Notes: generated by a model not told the origin, from the letters alone. A stretch of DNA of 48,341 nt from GCA-2733415 sp965178635 (GCA_965178635.1 CBCXVT010000026.1:1-48341); one strand, 5' to 3'; numbered from the stretch's first letter, positions 22,393 to 31,919 are shown. Numbers and translations: made by a program.

Positions 22393-23631
22393 TTACTCAT
22401 TAGAAAGTGTTTCAACAAAGCGTTCAAACTCATGTTTGAATTTCTCATATTTCTCTCCAGTTGCAGGCCCACTAAAACCTGTGTGGATTTTTCTGACTGT
22501 TCCTTTTTTATCAATAAAGATTGTTGTTGGATATGACAATATATGGTTCAACATGGGTAATTTTTCTGCAGCTAATTTTTTACTTGCAGAACCAGTTTGC
22601 GCTATCAAAATAGGATAATCAATACCTATGCGTTCTTTTAGTCTATTTAAATTTGCTGTTACCTTCTCTATAGTTTTTGCATTTTCAAATGCTAAAGCTA
22701 CAATCTCAAAATTTTCGTTTTTATGATCTTTATAAAACTGACTTAAATATTTGCTTTCATCTAAACAATTCGGACACCAACTTCCCATAATTTGAATCAC
22801 TACAGCTTTATCTTTAAAACGTGCATCTGTTAAACTCACCGATTTTCCATTCAAATCAGGAAAAGTGAATTCAATTTTATCATAACCTTCTTTTAGATAG
22901 GTTAATGTGTTTGGATCAGTCAATTCATATGTATCATTTTTAACTGCTATCCAAGGTTCTTTATAATGATTTCCTGAATAAAACATTCCAGTAGTGATGC
23001 TATCATTTTTTACTTCACCGTCAAATAGAAAGGCGTGTGCACCATCAAAACAGCTTAAATTTAATCGGTTGCCATCTAATGCGTCTTCTAAAAAACGGTA
23101 ATCACCAGTTTCAGTTAAAAAAGTTCCAGTAATTTTATTATCTGGCCCATCTTTAAACACTCCTTTTGCTTTATAACTATCTTCTGTATTTGGACTAAAC
23201 GTCACCTCCCAATTCCCTGCAATTGGCTGATGGTTTTTAGCTGTTGTTGGATATCTAAAATGTACATCATAAATAGCTTCAAAAGGAACCTTAGTGTATT
23301 TTGGTCCTTTTGTGTAATTTCCTTTTAAGTTGCCTTTGTCATCTATTTTCGCATCTAATTTTGCATCAAATACTGGCATCATAATATGCACGGAATCACC
23401 AACAACTGTGATATCATCAACTATAATTTTTTCTTCAGCATTGAAAATTGTGATGTCTTTTGAAGCATTCACTTCAAAAACAAAAGGTAATTCTTTTTGA
23501 TCTTTAACCTTCAAAGTAGCACGGTATGCGCCAGTTTTAAACTCTTTATCTTTTATTATTGGTTCTTTTGACTCTTCTTTTTTACAAGACCAAAGCGACA
23601 GAATTGCTAGTCCTAATATTAGTTTTTTCAT
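22393..23631 (-). CDS. TlpA-family thioredoxin-fold lipoprotein
   Basis: Likely membrane-anchored periplasmic or surface thiol-redox protein, 412 aa. The N-terminus is a lipoprotein signal (MKKLILGLAI) with lipobox LWSC and Cys16. Residues about 30-240 form a beta-rich region like the DUF4369-type front of Bacteroidota thioredoxins. Residues 255-405 are a TlpA/AhpC-like thioredoxin domain with the active site WCPNC (W285 to C289) and the conserved cis-Pro area (SYPTTIFIDKKG). It may reduce disulphides or help cytochrome maturation; the partner is unknown. Confidence 0.88.
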   Translation of the reverse strand: MKKLILGLAILSLWSCKKEESKEPIIKDKEFKTGAYRATLKVKDQKELPFVFEVNASKDITIFNAEEKIIVDDITVVGDSVHIMMPVFDAKLDAKIDDKGNLKGNYTKGPKYTKVPFEAIYDVHFRYPTTAKNHQPIAGNWEVTFSPNTEDSYKAKGVFKDGPDNKITGTFLTETGDYRFLEDALDGNRLNLSCFDGAHAFLFDGEVKNDSITTGMFYSGNHYKEPWIAVKNDTYELTDPNTLTYLKEGYDKIEFTFPDLNGKSVSLTDARFKDKAVVIQIMGSWCPNCLDESKYLSQFYKDHKNENFEIVALAFENAKTIEKVTANLNRLKERIGIDYPILIAQTGSASKKLAAEKLPMLNHILSYPTTIFIDKKGTVRKIHTGFSGPATGEKYEKFKHEFERFVETLSNE

Positions 23632-23659
23632 TTATATAATTTTATAGATTTAAAACTAC

Positions 23660-23690
23660 AAAAAAAGGCATCAATTACTGATGCCTTTTA
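23660..23690 (-). terminator. purC terminator
   Basis: Minus-strand stem AAAGGCATCA / TGATGCCTTT with a 5-base loop and a T7 run, 20-50 bp past the purC stop. It separates phoH-purC from the TlpA-like gene. Confidence 0.88.
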
Positions 23691-23711
23691 GGTATAATTT
23701 AGTTTGAGATA

Positions 23712-24659
23712 TTAACTCAAATACGAAACCACATTTTTTTCAATACGTGCTTCAATGTTAGTCAAATCAGCTTTCACAAACTGTTCTCCTGTTATTTGTT
23801 CGAATAACTCTATATAACGTTCTGATATTTCTTTTATTTTTTCATCAGACATTTCAGGAATTTGCTGTCCGTCTTTTCCTTGAAATCCGTTTTCAATTAA
23901 CCATTGTCTTACAAATTCTTTAGACAATTGCTTTTGAGTCTCTTTATTATCCTGACGTTCTTGATACCCATCTGCATAAAAATAACGAGAAGAATCTGGG
24001 GTATGGATTTCATCAATCAATACAATTTTACCATCAGCAGTTTTTCCGAATTCATATTTAGTATCTACTAAAATTAAGCCGCGTTTAGCTGCTATTTCTG
24101 TCCCTCTTTTGAATAAGGCTTGAGTAAATTTTTCTAAAACTTCATAATCTTCTTTAGAAACAATACCATTTGCTAAAATATCTTCTCTAGAAATATCTTC
24201 ATCATGCTCTCCATTATCTGCTTTTGTAGACGGTGTAATAATTGGCATTGGCAACTTATCATTCTCATTTAAGCCTTCTGGTAAAGCCACACCACATAAC
24301 ATTCTCTTACCCAATTTATATTCTCTTGCAGCATGACCCGCTAAATAACCACGGATAACCATTTCTACTTTAAAAGGTTCACATAAATACCCAACTGCTA
24401 CGTTAGGATCTGGAGTTGCAAGAATCCAATTAGGAACAATATCTTCAGTTTCTTGCATCATTTTTGCTGCAATCTGATTTAATATTTGTCCTTTATAAGG
24501 AATCTGTTTTGGCATAATCACATCAAAAGCAGATAATCTATCTGATGCTATCATGACTAACTTGTCATTGTTGATGTTGTAAACTTCTCTAACTTTTCCT
24601 TTATAGATGTTTTTCTGATTCGGAAAATTAAAATTTGTGTCGTTAATCGTTGTACTCAT
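23712..24659 (-). CDS. purC: Phosphoribosylaminoimidazole-succinocarboxamide synthase
   Basis: ATP-dependent SAICAR synthetase of de novo purine synthesis: it joins CAIR and aspartate. The 315 residues have the N-terminal KGKVREVYNI, the SDRLSAFDVIMP block, VEMVIRGYLAGHA, and the C-terminal DEIHTPDSSRY. The length is that of the larger (~310 aa) form. It follows phoH by 24 bp with no terminator between, so the two probably share a transcript. Confidence 0.96.
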   Translation of the reverse strand: MSTTINDTNFNFPNQKNIYKGKVREVYNINNDKLVMIASDRLSAFDVIMPKQIPYKGQILNQIAAKMMQETEDIVPNWILATPDPNVAVGYLCEPFKVEMVIRGYLAGHAAREYKLGKRMLCGVALPEGLNENDKLPMPIITPSTKADNGEHDEDISREDILANGIVSKEDYEVLEKFTQALFKRGTEIAAKRGLILVDTKYEFGKTADGKIVLIDEIHTPDSSRYFYADGYQERQDNKETQKQLSKEFVRQWLIENGFQGKDGQQIPEMSDEKIKEISERYIELFEQITGEQFVKADLTNIEARIEKNVVSYLS

Positions 24660-24683
24660 TAGTTGTTGTGTAGTAGTCTGTTT

Positions 24684-25634
24684 TTATTCGTTTTCTATAT
24701 TCTTGTAGGCTTCAATAACTTTTTTAACCAAACGATGTCTAATCACATCTTTGTCATCTAAATAAATAAAACCAATTCCTGTAACACCTTTCAATACTAA
24801 AAGTGCTTCTTTTAGACCTGATACTGTTCGCCTTGGTAAATCAATTTGACCAGGATCTCCTGTAATTATAAATCGGGCGTTTTTTCCCATTCGGGTTAAG
24901 AACATTTTCATTTGTGCCCTAGTCGTGTTTTGTGCTTCATCTAAAATTACAAAAGCATTATCAAGCGTTCTACCTCTCATAAATGCTAGTGGTGCAATCT
25001 GAATAATTCCTTTTTCTATATGAGATTCCAACTTTTCTGCTGGAATCATATCACGTAATGCATCATATAAAGGTTGCATGTACGGGTCTAATTTATCTTT
25101 CATATCTCCTGGCAGAAAACCAAGATTCTCTCCAGCTTCAACAGCCGGACGCGTTAAAATTATTCGCTTAACTTCTTTTGCTTTTAAGGCTTTTACTGCT
25201 AATGCTACTGCTGTATACGTTTTACCAGTTCCTGCAGGTCCAACAGCAAATACCATATCATTTTTTAAACTTGTAGCTACTAATTTACGTTGGTTAACAG
25301 TTTGTGCTTTCACCATTTTACCGCCAACACCGTGTACTAAAACACTATCACTACTTTTAGGTGTATGAATATCTTCTTCCCCATTAGAAGTCAATACACG
25401 TTCTATAATATTTTCATCAAGTTTATTATATTTTGCAAAATGTAAGATTAACATACGCATGCGTTTATCAAACTCTTCGAGGATTTCTTCTCCCCCAATG
25501 GCTTTGACTTTATTTCCGCGAGCTACTATTTTAAGCTTCGGAAAATATTTTTTTAATGCTGTAATGTTGGTATTTTGCTCTCCACAAAATTCTCGTGGAT
25601 TAATCTCGGTTAGTTCAAATATAAGTTCTTTCAA
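24684..25634 (-). CDS. PhoH family ATPase
   Basis: Cytoplasmic P-loop ATPase, 316 aa, related to the helicase-like PhoH/YbeZ group linked to RNA handling and ribosome function. It has an N-terminal ~110-residue region, Walker A GPAGTGKT (132-139), ILTRPAVEAGENLGFLPGD, and Walker B FVILDEAQN (228-236), followed by GDPGQIDLP. The usual neighbour ybeY is not next to it; purC follows instead. A -7 box is part of the inverted repeat at 25687-25704. Confidence 0.93.
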   Translation of the reverse strand: MKELIFELTEINPREFCGEQNTNITALKKYFPKLKIVARGNKVKAIGGEEILEEFDKRMRMLILHFAKYNKLDENIIERVLTSNGEEDIHTPKSSDSVLVHGVGGKMVKAQTVNQRKLVATSLKNDMVFAVGPAGTGKTYTAVALAVKALKAKEVKRIILTRPAVEAGENLGFLPGDMKDKLDPYMQPLYDALRDMIPAEKLESHIEKGIIQIAPLAFMRGRTLDNAFVILDEAQNTTRAQMKMFLTRMGKNARFIITGDPGQIDLPRRTVSGLKEALLVLKGVTGIGFIYLDDKDVIRHRLVKKVIEAYKNIENE

Positions 25635-25686
25635 AAGCTAAAGTTATTTGTTAAAAATTAACTAAAAATTCACTTGATTTACTCCA

Positions 25687-25704
25687 CAAAATTACGCAAT
25701 TTTG
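25687..25704. promoter_or_regulatory. Divergent promoter pair within an inverted repeat
   Basis: CAAAATT-ACGC-AATTTTG is a perfect 7-bp inverted repeat. Minus-strand TAATTTTG (25687-25694) matches TAnnTTTG for phoH. Plus-strand CAATTTTG (25697-25704) is one base off the consensus for the SAM hydrolase gene. The two -7 boxes are back-to-back, so only one polymerase can probably bind at a time. Confidence 0.55.
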
Positions 25705-25736
25705 CTTAGGCAAACCTAACAATCAACAATTTATTA

Positions 25737-26567
25737 ATGGCAATTATAACTTTAACGACAGATTTTGGAATTAAAGATCATTACTTAGCTGCTGTTAAAG
25801 GTACAATCTATACTGAAATACCAGAAATTACTATTGTTGATATCTCTCATCAAGTTACGCCTTTTAATTATAATGAAGCGGGTTATATTATAAAAAATGC
25901 TTACGCTAATTTTCCAAAAGGTACTATTCATATTATTGGTGTTGATGCAGAGTTGAGTTCTACCCAACAACATATTGCTATGTTATTTAATGGCCATTAC
26001 TTTATTTGCGCAAATAATGGCATATTATCAATCTTATGTTCTGAAATTCATCCTGAGAAAATAATTGAAATTACCACGCATCAAACTGCACATGATAATT
26101 TTCCTGTGAAAACTGTATTTACAAAAGTAGCTTGTCATTTAGCCCGTGGTGGAAACTTAGATGTGATTGGTAGGCCATTTAATCAATTAAAAGAAGTGTC
26201 TAATGTCACACCAGTTATCAATACTGATGAAACTTCTATTATTGGACACATTCAATACATTGATAATTACGGTAACGTTATTACTAATATCAATAAAGAA
26301 TTAATCACTAAAATAGCACGTGGCAGATCATATAAAGTAAACTTAAGGCATTTTAGCTTTGACACCGTTTATAATTCTTATGGCGATTGCATGCAAAACA
26401 CTACAACAGATCATAATAGCCAAGATGGTAAAAGGATTGTATTATTTAATTCTAGTAATTTTTTAGAGATTGCCTTATATAAGAGTAGTTTAAAAACTGG
26501 AGGGGCCTCAAGTTTATTAGGTATAAAGTATAGAGATACTGTTTCAGTTACATTTTATGAAAAATAA
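25737..26567 (+). CDS. S-adenosyl-L-methionine hydrolase (adenosine-forming), DUF62 family
   Basis: Cytoplasmic enzyme of the SAM hydroxide adenosyltransferase group: it uses water to split SAM to adenosine and methionine. The 276 residues start ITLTTDFGIKDHYLAAVKG with the family Asp, followed by VDISHQV, GVDAELS, FICANNGILS and IDNYGNVITNI. Length is typical. It lacks any sign of the halide-binding loop of chlorinases, as far as sequence reading allows. It leads a three-gene plus-strand cluster and its stop overlaps an upstream ATG of the next gene. Confidence 0.9.
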   Translation: MAIITLTTDFGIKDHYLAAVKGTIYTEIPEITIVDISHQVTPFNYNEAGYIIKNAYANFPKGTIHIIGVDAELSSTQQHIAMLFNGHYFICANNGILSILCSEIHPEKIIEITTHQTAHDNFPVKTVFTKVACHLARGGNLDVIGRPFNQLKEVSNVTPVINTDETSIIGHIQYIDNYGNVITNINKELITKIARGRSYKVNLRHFSFDTVYNSYGDCMQNTTTDHNSQDGKRIVLFNSSNFLEIALYKSSLKTGGASSLLGIKYRDTVSVTFYEK

Positions 26568-26574
26568 AAAACTT

Positions 26575-26871
26575 ATGTTAATACGCATTGTTAAATTGAG
26601 TATTCAAGACGATAAAATTCAAGAATTTAAAACTAATTTTGATAAACAGAAGCAACACATCAGACATTTTGAAGGCTGTCAGTTTTTAGAACTCTACAAC
26701 GATAAACACATCAAAAATATTTTCTTTACTTACAGTTATTGGGATAACGAAGCTGCATTAAACAACTACAGACATTCCGATTTATTTAATGGCATTTGGG
26801 CAGTAACGAAACCTATGTTTAATGCCAAACCAGAAGCTTGGAGTGTGGATAAATTAGAGAGTTTGAAATAA
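26575..26871 (+). CDS. Antibiotic biosynthesis monooxygenase (ABM) superfamily protein
   Basis: Small ferredoxin-like alpha+beta barrel protein, 98 aa from ATG 26575. The family includes quinol monooxygenases and heme-degrading enzymes. It has MLIRIVKLSIQ, the HIRHFEGCQFLELY strand and the FFTYSYWDNEAALNNYRHSDLFNGIW block. The upstream ATG 26557 overlaps the previous gene's end and would add MKNKKL, which does not fit the fold's first strand. Substrate unknown. Probably co-transcribed with the SAM hydrolase. Confidence 0.8.
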   Translation: MLIRIVKLSIQDDKIQEFKTNFDKQKQHIRHFEGCQFLELYNDKHIKNIFFTYSYWDNEAALNNYRHSDLFNGIWAVTKPMFNAKPEAWSVDKLESLK

Positions 26872-26879
26872 GTTACTTT

Positions 26880-27395
26880 ATGAAAAAATTACTTTTAATT
26901 TTATTATTTGGAACCTTTAACACCTATTCTCAAAATGATTTTAATAGTCATTTAACCTTTTTTGAATTAAACAATTCTACTTTTAATTTAGTGGACAAAT
27001 CAAATGGAATAGCCACTTTTAAAATAGAAGATCAAGAAAACACAAAAGGTGATTTTTCTACTACAATTATTGTTAGTGAACTTGGAAAAATGCAATCCTC
27101 AAAAATGAATGAAGACACTTTTAATCGTGTTTTGGATTCTTATGAAGAAAATGGCTACAAAATATTTGACAAGAAACGAAGGGGTTATTTAAAAGACGGT
27201 AAAGTCTATAACCATTCATCATTTTTAGAATCAGGTATTGAGTATAAAAATAAAAAAGGCATCATTTATTTTGCTTTGATACTAGAAAATCATGTTTCAT
27301 TAATGTTTATTGGCACAGCATTTAAAAACCTTGAAGAAAACAAAAAAATATTTTTGAATATAGCATCGTCTGCAAAATTAAAACGCGGTAAATAA
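26880..27395 (+). CDS. Exported protein of unknown function
   Basis: 171 aa, not recognised. A signal peptide (MKKLLLILLFGTFNTYSQ) is clear. The rest alternates beta-type segments, with acidic and lysine-rich stretches and no cysteine. It lies 8 bp after the ABM gene on the same strand, so it is likely the third gene of that unit, and ends 1 bp before the convergent nitronate monooxygenase gene. Confidence 0.7.
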   Translation: MKKLLLILLFGTFNTYSQNDFNSHLTFFELNNSTFNLVDKSNGIATFKIEDQENTKGDFSTTIIVSELGKMQSSKMNEDTFNRVLDSYEENGYKIFDKKRRGYLKDGKVYNHSSFLESGIEYKNKKGIIYFALILENHVSLMFIGTAFKNLEENKKIFLNIASSAKLKRGK

Positions 27396-27396
27396 C

Positions 27397-28347
27397 TTAA
27401 GCCACTAATTTTCTTACAATATCTTTTACAGGTAATATTGCTTTAGTATATTCAATACTAGGTCCTGCAACCCACACCGTTTTATAAGTTGCTTTATTAG
27501 CGGCATTAGCAACTGCTTTCATACCAATCATGAAACGTAGCATTTTTACCCATTTTTTCAATGTTCTATTCTTATTTAAAATAGATTCTAACCATGAGTT
27601 TTTAGTTCCAATTTTTGCAACATATGGTGTTTTTATAACTGTACAAGGCGTACCAGAAATACGTTCTGTCATGACAATATCTTCGGCACCATAATCAACA
27701 CAGGCCTGTTTGTATTCTTCAGAAACTGAAGCTTCTTGACTTGCTATAAACGGACTTCCAACTGAAACCCCAACAGCACCATATGATAACACTTGATCAA
27801 TATCAGCTTTACAGCCAACACCTCCAGCGGATATTACAGGAATATTACAATTGGCATTTAATTCTTCTATAAGTGCCTTAGGGTCTTTATCGCCTCTATG
27901 TCCTCCTGCTTGGTTATTTACGGCAATCAATGCATCACCACCTAAGCTTTCTACTTTCTTCGACATGGCTAAATCTACCACATCACAGAATACTTTAATC
28001 CCTACTTTATGAGCAGCATCAATTGTTGTTTTCGGACTTCCTAAAGATGTGATTATAAAATCTGCACCCTCTTCACAAATCACTTCTAACTGCGCGTGAA
28101 ATTTCGGATTAGATTTATTCACTATTAAATTGAATCCGTATGCGCCATTAGTTGTTTTTGCTGCTTTTAACTCTTTACAAGCAGCTCTTAGCTCATCAAG
28201 CGTTCTGTAGTTTAATGCTGGTATGCATGCTGCTACACCTTGCTTCATACCTTCTATGGTCATTGCCACATTAGATACTAAAAACATTGGTGCCATTATT
28301 ACTGGATGTTCTATTTGTAATAAGTCTTGTAAACTAGATTTTGCCAT
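27397..28347 (-). CDS. Nitronate monooxygenase (NAD(P)H-independent flavoenzyme)
   Basis: FMN enzyme with a TIM barrel, 316 aa, expected to oxidise toxic propionate-3-nitronate and related nitronates. It shows HPVIMAPMFLVSN at the first strand, FIITSLGSP, NNQAGGHRGD with the catalytic His, VISAGGVG and GVSVGSPFIAS, the FMN phosphate-binding pair. Length is normal for class I. The true substrate may be another small nitro compound. It is divergent from the GNAT gene. Confidence 0.9.
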   Translation of the reverse strand: MAKSSLQDLLQIEHPVIMAPMFLVSNVAMTIEGMKQGVAACIPALNYRTLDELRAACKELKAAKTTNGAYGFNLIVNKSNPKFHAQLEVICEEGADFIITSLGSPKTTIDAAHKVGIKVFCDVVDLAMSKKVESLGGDALIAVNNQAGGHRGDKDPKALIEELNANCNIPVISAGGVGCKADIDQVLSYGAVGVSVGSPFIASQEASVSEEYKQACVDYGAEDIVMTERISGTPCTVIKTPYVAKIGTKNSWLESILNKNRTLKKWVKMLRFMIGMKAVANAANKATYKTVWVAGPSIEYTKAILPVKDIVRKLVA

Positions 28348-28424
28348 TGTATTCTTAATTTATTGGCATAAATTTACACTAAATATTGCATATATTACTA
28401 TGCGTGCATAATTTATTTTCAACA

Positions 28425-28892
28425 ATGAAAGAAGACACTACAATTTTATATTTTGATAACACACTTGCAAAGGACTTTGCAAACTTAAATTATGAATGGC
28501 TAGAAAGGTATTTTGTTATTGAACCTCATGATACTGAGATGCTAGAGAATCCTAAGACTTATATTATAGATAAAGGCGGAGAGATTTTATTCGCAAAAAC
28601 AAACAACACTATTGCAGGCACTGTTGCACTTATTAAAATTTCTGATAATTATTTTGAGTTAGCAAAAATGGCGGTTACGGAACAATTTCAAGGAAAACAA
28701 ATTGGAAAACTGTTATTAGAAGCCGTAATTACTTATGCTCAAGAACATGAGATAAAAACATTAATGTTAGAATCTAACAGAACACTTAAAGCTGCATTGC
28801 ATTTGTATCAGAAATTCGGATTTCAAGAAGTACCTACAGATCCTAATAGTCCGTATGATAGAGCAGACATTAAAATGGAATTACATTTATAA
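28425..28892 (+). CDS. GNAT family N-acetyltransferase
   Basis: Acetyl-CoA-dependent acetyltransferase of 155 aa. The start is ATG 28425 (MKEDTTILYF); a TTG start at 28386 would add 13 poorly conserved residues. Motif A is clear: LAKMAVTEQFQGKQIGKLLLEAV (the Q-x-x-G-x-G/A pocket as QFQGKQIG), then ESNRTLKAALHLYQKFGFQEV, the usual motif B. Acceptor unknown. Its end overlaps the convergent hypothetical gene by 6 bases. Confidence 0.88.
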   Translation: MKEDTTILYFDNTLAKDFANLNYEWLERYFVIEPHDTEMLENPKTYIIDKGGEILFAKTNNTIAGTVALIKISDNYFELAKMAVTEQFQGKQIGKLLLEAVITYAQEHEIKTLMLESNRTLKAALHLYQKFGFQEVPTDPNSPYDRADIKMELHL

Positions 28893-29426
28893 GTTTTTAT
28901 AGCGCTGTTTTAAAACTTGAATTGAATCTGAACTAGTAATATAGTCTGAGATAATATTTTTTCTCAATTCAGAAATATCTGCATTAAAATACTTTGCCCA
29001 TTTATCTTCTTTTAATAGCAATCTGATTTGCTTCACACGTTTTTGAGCTTCCAAAGCTGTAAACAAATATGGTGCATCTATTTCGGATAGTGCTTTGTGT
29101 TGAAAATTGACTTTAGATACTTCAAAATCAACTTGAATAAAAAACAACCGATCCGTGTCATTTAGGTGATAAAAATCAGTCCACTTGGCAAAACCTAAGT
29201 GCATGTGTTGATTTTTAAAATCAGAATTAGCGAGTAATTTCCATCTGCAATTGGCTACTCTTCCCCAATGATCAGAATATCTGTACACACCTTCCTTTGT
29301 GTAATGGTATTGGCTATCGGATTTCGATTTGTAATGTGCTGCATTATCTTCAAAAACAGAAGAGGACACTTCTACAAACTCACAATAAGTGTGTTTAAAA
29401 AAATTGAACTTATTATATGTTTTCAA
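28887..29426 (-). CDS. Conserved-looking protein of unknown function
   Basis: 179 aa, not recognised. Rich in aromatic residues and histidines (YHYTKEGVYRYSDHWGRVANCRWKL, HMHLGFAKWTDFYHLND), no signal peptide, no membrane segment; probably cytoplasmic. The C-terminal half (LEAQKRVKQIRLLLKEDKWAKYF) is helical. It is followed at 29436 by a DUF1801 gene on the same strand, upstream in transcription, with 9 bp between, suggesting co-transcription. Confidence 0.7.
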   Translation of the reverse strand: MKTYNKFNFFKHTYCEFVEVSSSVFEDNAAHYKSKSDSQYHYTKEGVYRYSDHWGRVANCRWKLLANSDFKNQHMHLGFAKWTDFYHLNDTDRLFFIQVDFEVSKVNFQHKALSEIDAPYLFTALEAQKRVKQIRLLLKEDKWAKYFNADISELRKNIISDYITSSDSIQVLKQRYKNL

Positions 29427-29435
29427 TTGGGTGTA

Positions 29436-29897
29436 TTACTTGTTTTTGATATTTGCTTCATAAGTTGCAATCCACTGTTCTGGTGTCACTTTTGACACCA
29501 ACTCACCTATCAACTCATAAGGAATGTGTGCCTCTTTCTTAAATCGAATACAACTCTTCCCCATATTCAACTTCACTTTAATACCTGTTTTTTCATAGGC
29601 TGTTGTAAACCAATCTAATAATTCTTGATCTGAGTATATGCCCATATGATAAAAACCAATATGCGCTTTTTGAGATGCTAAATTCATAAATGGTAATGGT
29701 AACGAGGTATCACAATGATAACCTTCAGGGTATAATGTATGAGGCACAACATACCCTAACATACCATAATTCATTTGTTCCTGAAACCCTTTAGGTAGAT
29801 TATCTAAAATCACTTGTCGTAGTTTTGTAATTATGGGTTTACGTTCTTCAGTTAATTCCTTTAAATAAACTTCTACTGTGGTAGCTTTTGATTGCAT
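29436..29897 (-). CDS. DUF1801 domain-containing protein (YdhG-like)
   Basis: 153 aa from ATG 29897 (MQSKATTVEVYLKELTEERK). A longer frame from 29951 would add 18 residues that do not fit the family. The DUF1801 fold is visible: EERKPIITKLRQVILDNLP at the front, EQMNYGMLGYVVP, HIGFYHMGIY, and NMGKSCIRFKK near the end. The family has an iron-chaperone-like (frataxin-like) shape but no firm role. Confidence 0.82.
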   Translation of the reverse strand: MQSKATTVEVYLKELTEERKPIITKLRQVILDNLPKGFQEQMNYGMLGYVVPHTLYPEGYHCDTSLPLPFMNLASQKAHIGFYHMGIYSDQELLDWFTTAYEKTGIKVKLNMGKSCIRFKKEAHIPYELIGELVSKVTPEQWIATYEANIKNK

Positions 29898-29967
29898 TTT
29901 TAATGTGTTTAAGTTGCTTAAATAATGTTCATTATGCGCAGTCTTTTTCACTTCACAACGAATATAA

Positions 29968-29998
29968 ACAAAAAACGCGACCCGAAGGTCGCGTTTTC
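29968..29998. terminator. Bidirectional terminator, mainly dnaK
   Basis: Stem AACGCGACC / GGTCGCGTT with a 4-base loop (TTCG on the minus strand, a very stable tetraloop), flanked by A and T runs. It lies 20 bp beyond the dnaK stop. Confidence 0.88.
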
Positions 29999-30017
29999 TT
30001 ATATGAATACTTGAAGT

Positions 30018-31919
30018 TTATTTTACTTCTTCAAAGTCAACATCTTGTACATCCTCTGCATCATTTGCAGGTTCTGCTTGTCCTTCAGCTCCAGCTGCAC
30101 CACCTTGTTGTGCTTCGGCTTGTGCTTTGTACATTTCTTCAGAAGCTACTTTCCACGCTTCGTTAATTTTATCTAACGCTGGTGTAATAGTTGCTAAATC
30201 TTTAGTTTCGTAAGCTGCTTTTAATTCAGTTAATGCTGCTTCAATTGGTGCTTTTTTATCATCAGATAATTTATCACCAAATTCAGTTAATTGCTTTTCC
30301 GTTTGGAAAATCATTGCATCAGCTTCATTTAACTTTTCAACTTCTTCTTTTTTAGCTTTATCTGCTTCAGCATTTGCTTCAGCTTCTTGCTTCATTTTTT
30401 GGATTTCCTCTTCTGTTAATCCTGAAGATGCTTCAATTCTAATATCTTGAGACTTGTTAGTCGCTTTATCAGTAGCAGAAACTTTAATAATTCCGTTAGC
30501 ATCAATATCGAATGTTACTTCAATTTGAGGCACTCCTCTTTGTGCTGGTGGTAAACCATCTAAATGGAAACGACCGATAGTTTTGTTATCAGCAGCCATT
30601 GGACGCTCACCTTGAATAACATGAATTTCTACTGATGGCTGGTTGTCAGCTGCCGTAGAGAATACTTGCGATTTCTTAGTTGGAATAGTTGTGTTAGACT
30701 CAATTAAAGACGTCATAACACCACCCATAGTTTCAATTCCTAAGGCTAAAGGCGTTACATCTAATAACAATACATCCTTAACATCTCCTGTTAATACACC
30801 ACCTTGAATGGCAGCACCTACAGCAACAACCTCATCTGGGTTAACTCCTTTTGATGGCTTCTTACCGAAAAACTTTTCTACTTCTTCTTGTATTCTTGGG
30901 ATACGTGTAGATCCACCAACTAAAATTACTTCATCAATATCAGATTTAGAAATTCCAGCATCGTTTAATGCTTTTTCACATGGTAACATTGAACGCTTTA
31001 CTAAATCGTCACATAATTGCTCAAATTTAGCTCTAGTTAATGTTTTTACCAAGTGCTTAGGTCCTGATGCATCAGCAGTAATATATGGTAAGTTGATTTC
31101 TGTTTGAGTAGATGCAGATAATTCAATCTTCGCTTTTTCAGCAGCTTCTTTTAAACGTTGTAAAGCCATTGGATCTTTTGTTAAATCCATTGAGTTTTCA
31201 GCTTTAAACTCATTAGCCATCCAGTCAATTAATACTTGATCAAAATCATCACCTCCTAAATGTGTATCTCCGTTTGTAGATAATACTTCAAAAACACCGT
31301 CACCTAATTCTAAGATAGACACATCAAAAGTACCACCACCTAAATCATAAACAACTATTTTCTTGTCTTCATCAGCTTTATCTAAACCATAAGCTAATGC
31401 CGCAGCAGTAGGCTCATTGATAATACGCTCAACTTTTAAACCAGCAATTTCTCCAGCTTCTTTAGTAGCCTGACGTTGTGCATCATTAAAGTAAGCAGGT
31501 ACTGTAATTACAGCTCTAGTTACATCTGCCCCTAAATAGTCTTCAGCAGTTTTCTTCATTTTTTGAAGCGTCATTGCTGATAATTCTTGTGGAGAATATA
31601 AACGACCGTCTATATCAACACGAGGTGTGTCATTATCACCTTTTACAACTTTGTAAGCTGTTCTGCTGATTTCTGTTGCACATTCAGAGAATTTGTTCCC
31701 CATAAAACGCTTGATAGAAGCAACAGTTTTAGTTGGATTTGTTACCGCTTGTCTTTTCGCAGGATCTCCAACTTTAATCTCTCCACCTTCTACGAAAGCA
31801 ATTACAGATGGTGTTGTTCTTTTTCCTTCTGCATTAGGTATTACAACTGGCTCATTACCTTCCATTACAGAAACACAAGAGTTTGTTGTACCTAAATCGA
31901 TTCCAATAATCTTACTCAT
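30018..31919 (-). CDS. dnaK: Chaperone DnaK (Hsp70)
   Basis: ATP-driven folding chaperone, 633 aa, full length. The ATPase domain (1-~385) starts IIGIDLGTTNSCVSVMEG and has YFNDAQRQATKEAG, VYDLGGGTFDVSILE and LVGGSTRIP. The linker DVLLLDVTPLALGIET leads to the substrate domain (~390-540) and the helical lid, ending in a Gly/Ala-rich tail and DVDFEEVK. dnaJ and grpE are not adjacent. The 190-bp upstream region holds possible heat-shock or other operator repeats (31967-32008). Confidence 0.98.
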   Translation of the reverse strand: MSKIIGIDLGTTNSCVSVMEGNEPVVIPNAEGKRTTPSVIAFVEGGEIKVGDPAKRQAVTNPTKTVASIKRFMGNKFSECATEISRTAYKVVKGDNDTPRVDIDGRLYSPQELSAMTLQKMKKTAEDYLGADVTRAVITVPAYFNDAQRQATKEAGEIAGLKVERIINEPTAAALAYGLDKADEDKKIVVYDLGGGTFDVSILELGDGVFEVLSTNGDTHLGGDDFDQVLIDWMANEFKAENSMDLTKDPMALQRLKEAAEKAKIELSASTQTEINLPYITADASGPKHLVKTLTRAKFEQLCDDLVKRSMLPCEKALNDAGISKSDIDEVILVGGSTRIPRIQEEVEKFFGKKPSKGVNPDEVVAVGAAIQGGVLTGDVKDVLLLDVTPLALGIETMGGVMTSLIESNTTIPTKKSQVFSTAADNQPSVEIHVIQGERPMAADNKTIGRFHLDGLPPAQRGVPQIEVTFDIDANGIIKVSATDKATNKSQDIRIEASSGLTEEEIQKMKQEAEANAEADKAKKEEVEKLNEADAMIFQTEKQLTEFGDKLSDDKKAPIEAALTELKAAYETKDLATITPALDKINEAWKVASEEMYKAQAEAQQGGAAGAEGQAEPANDAEDVQDVDFEEVK

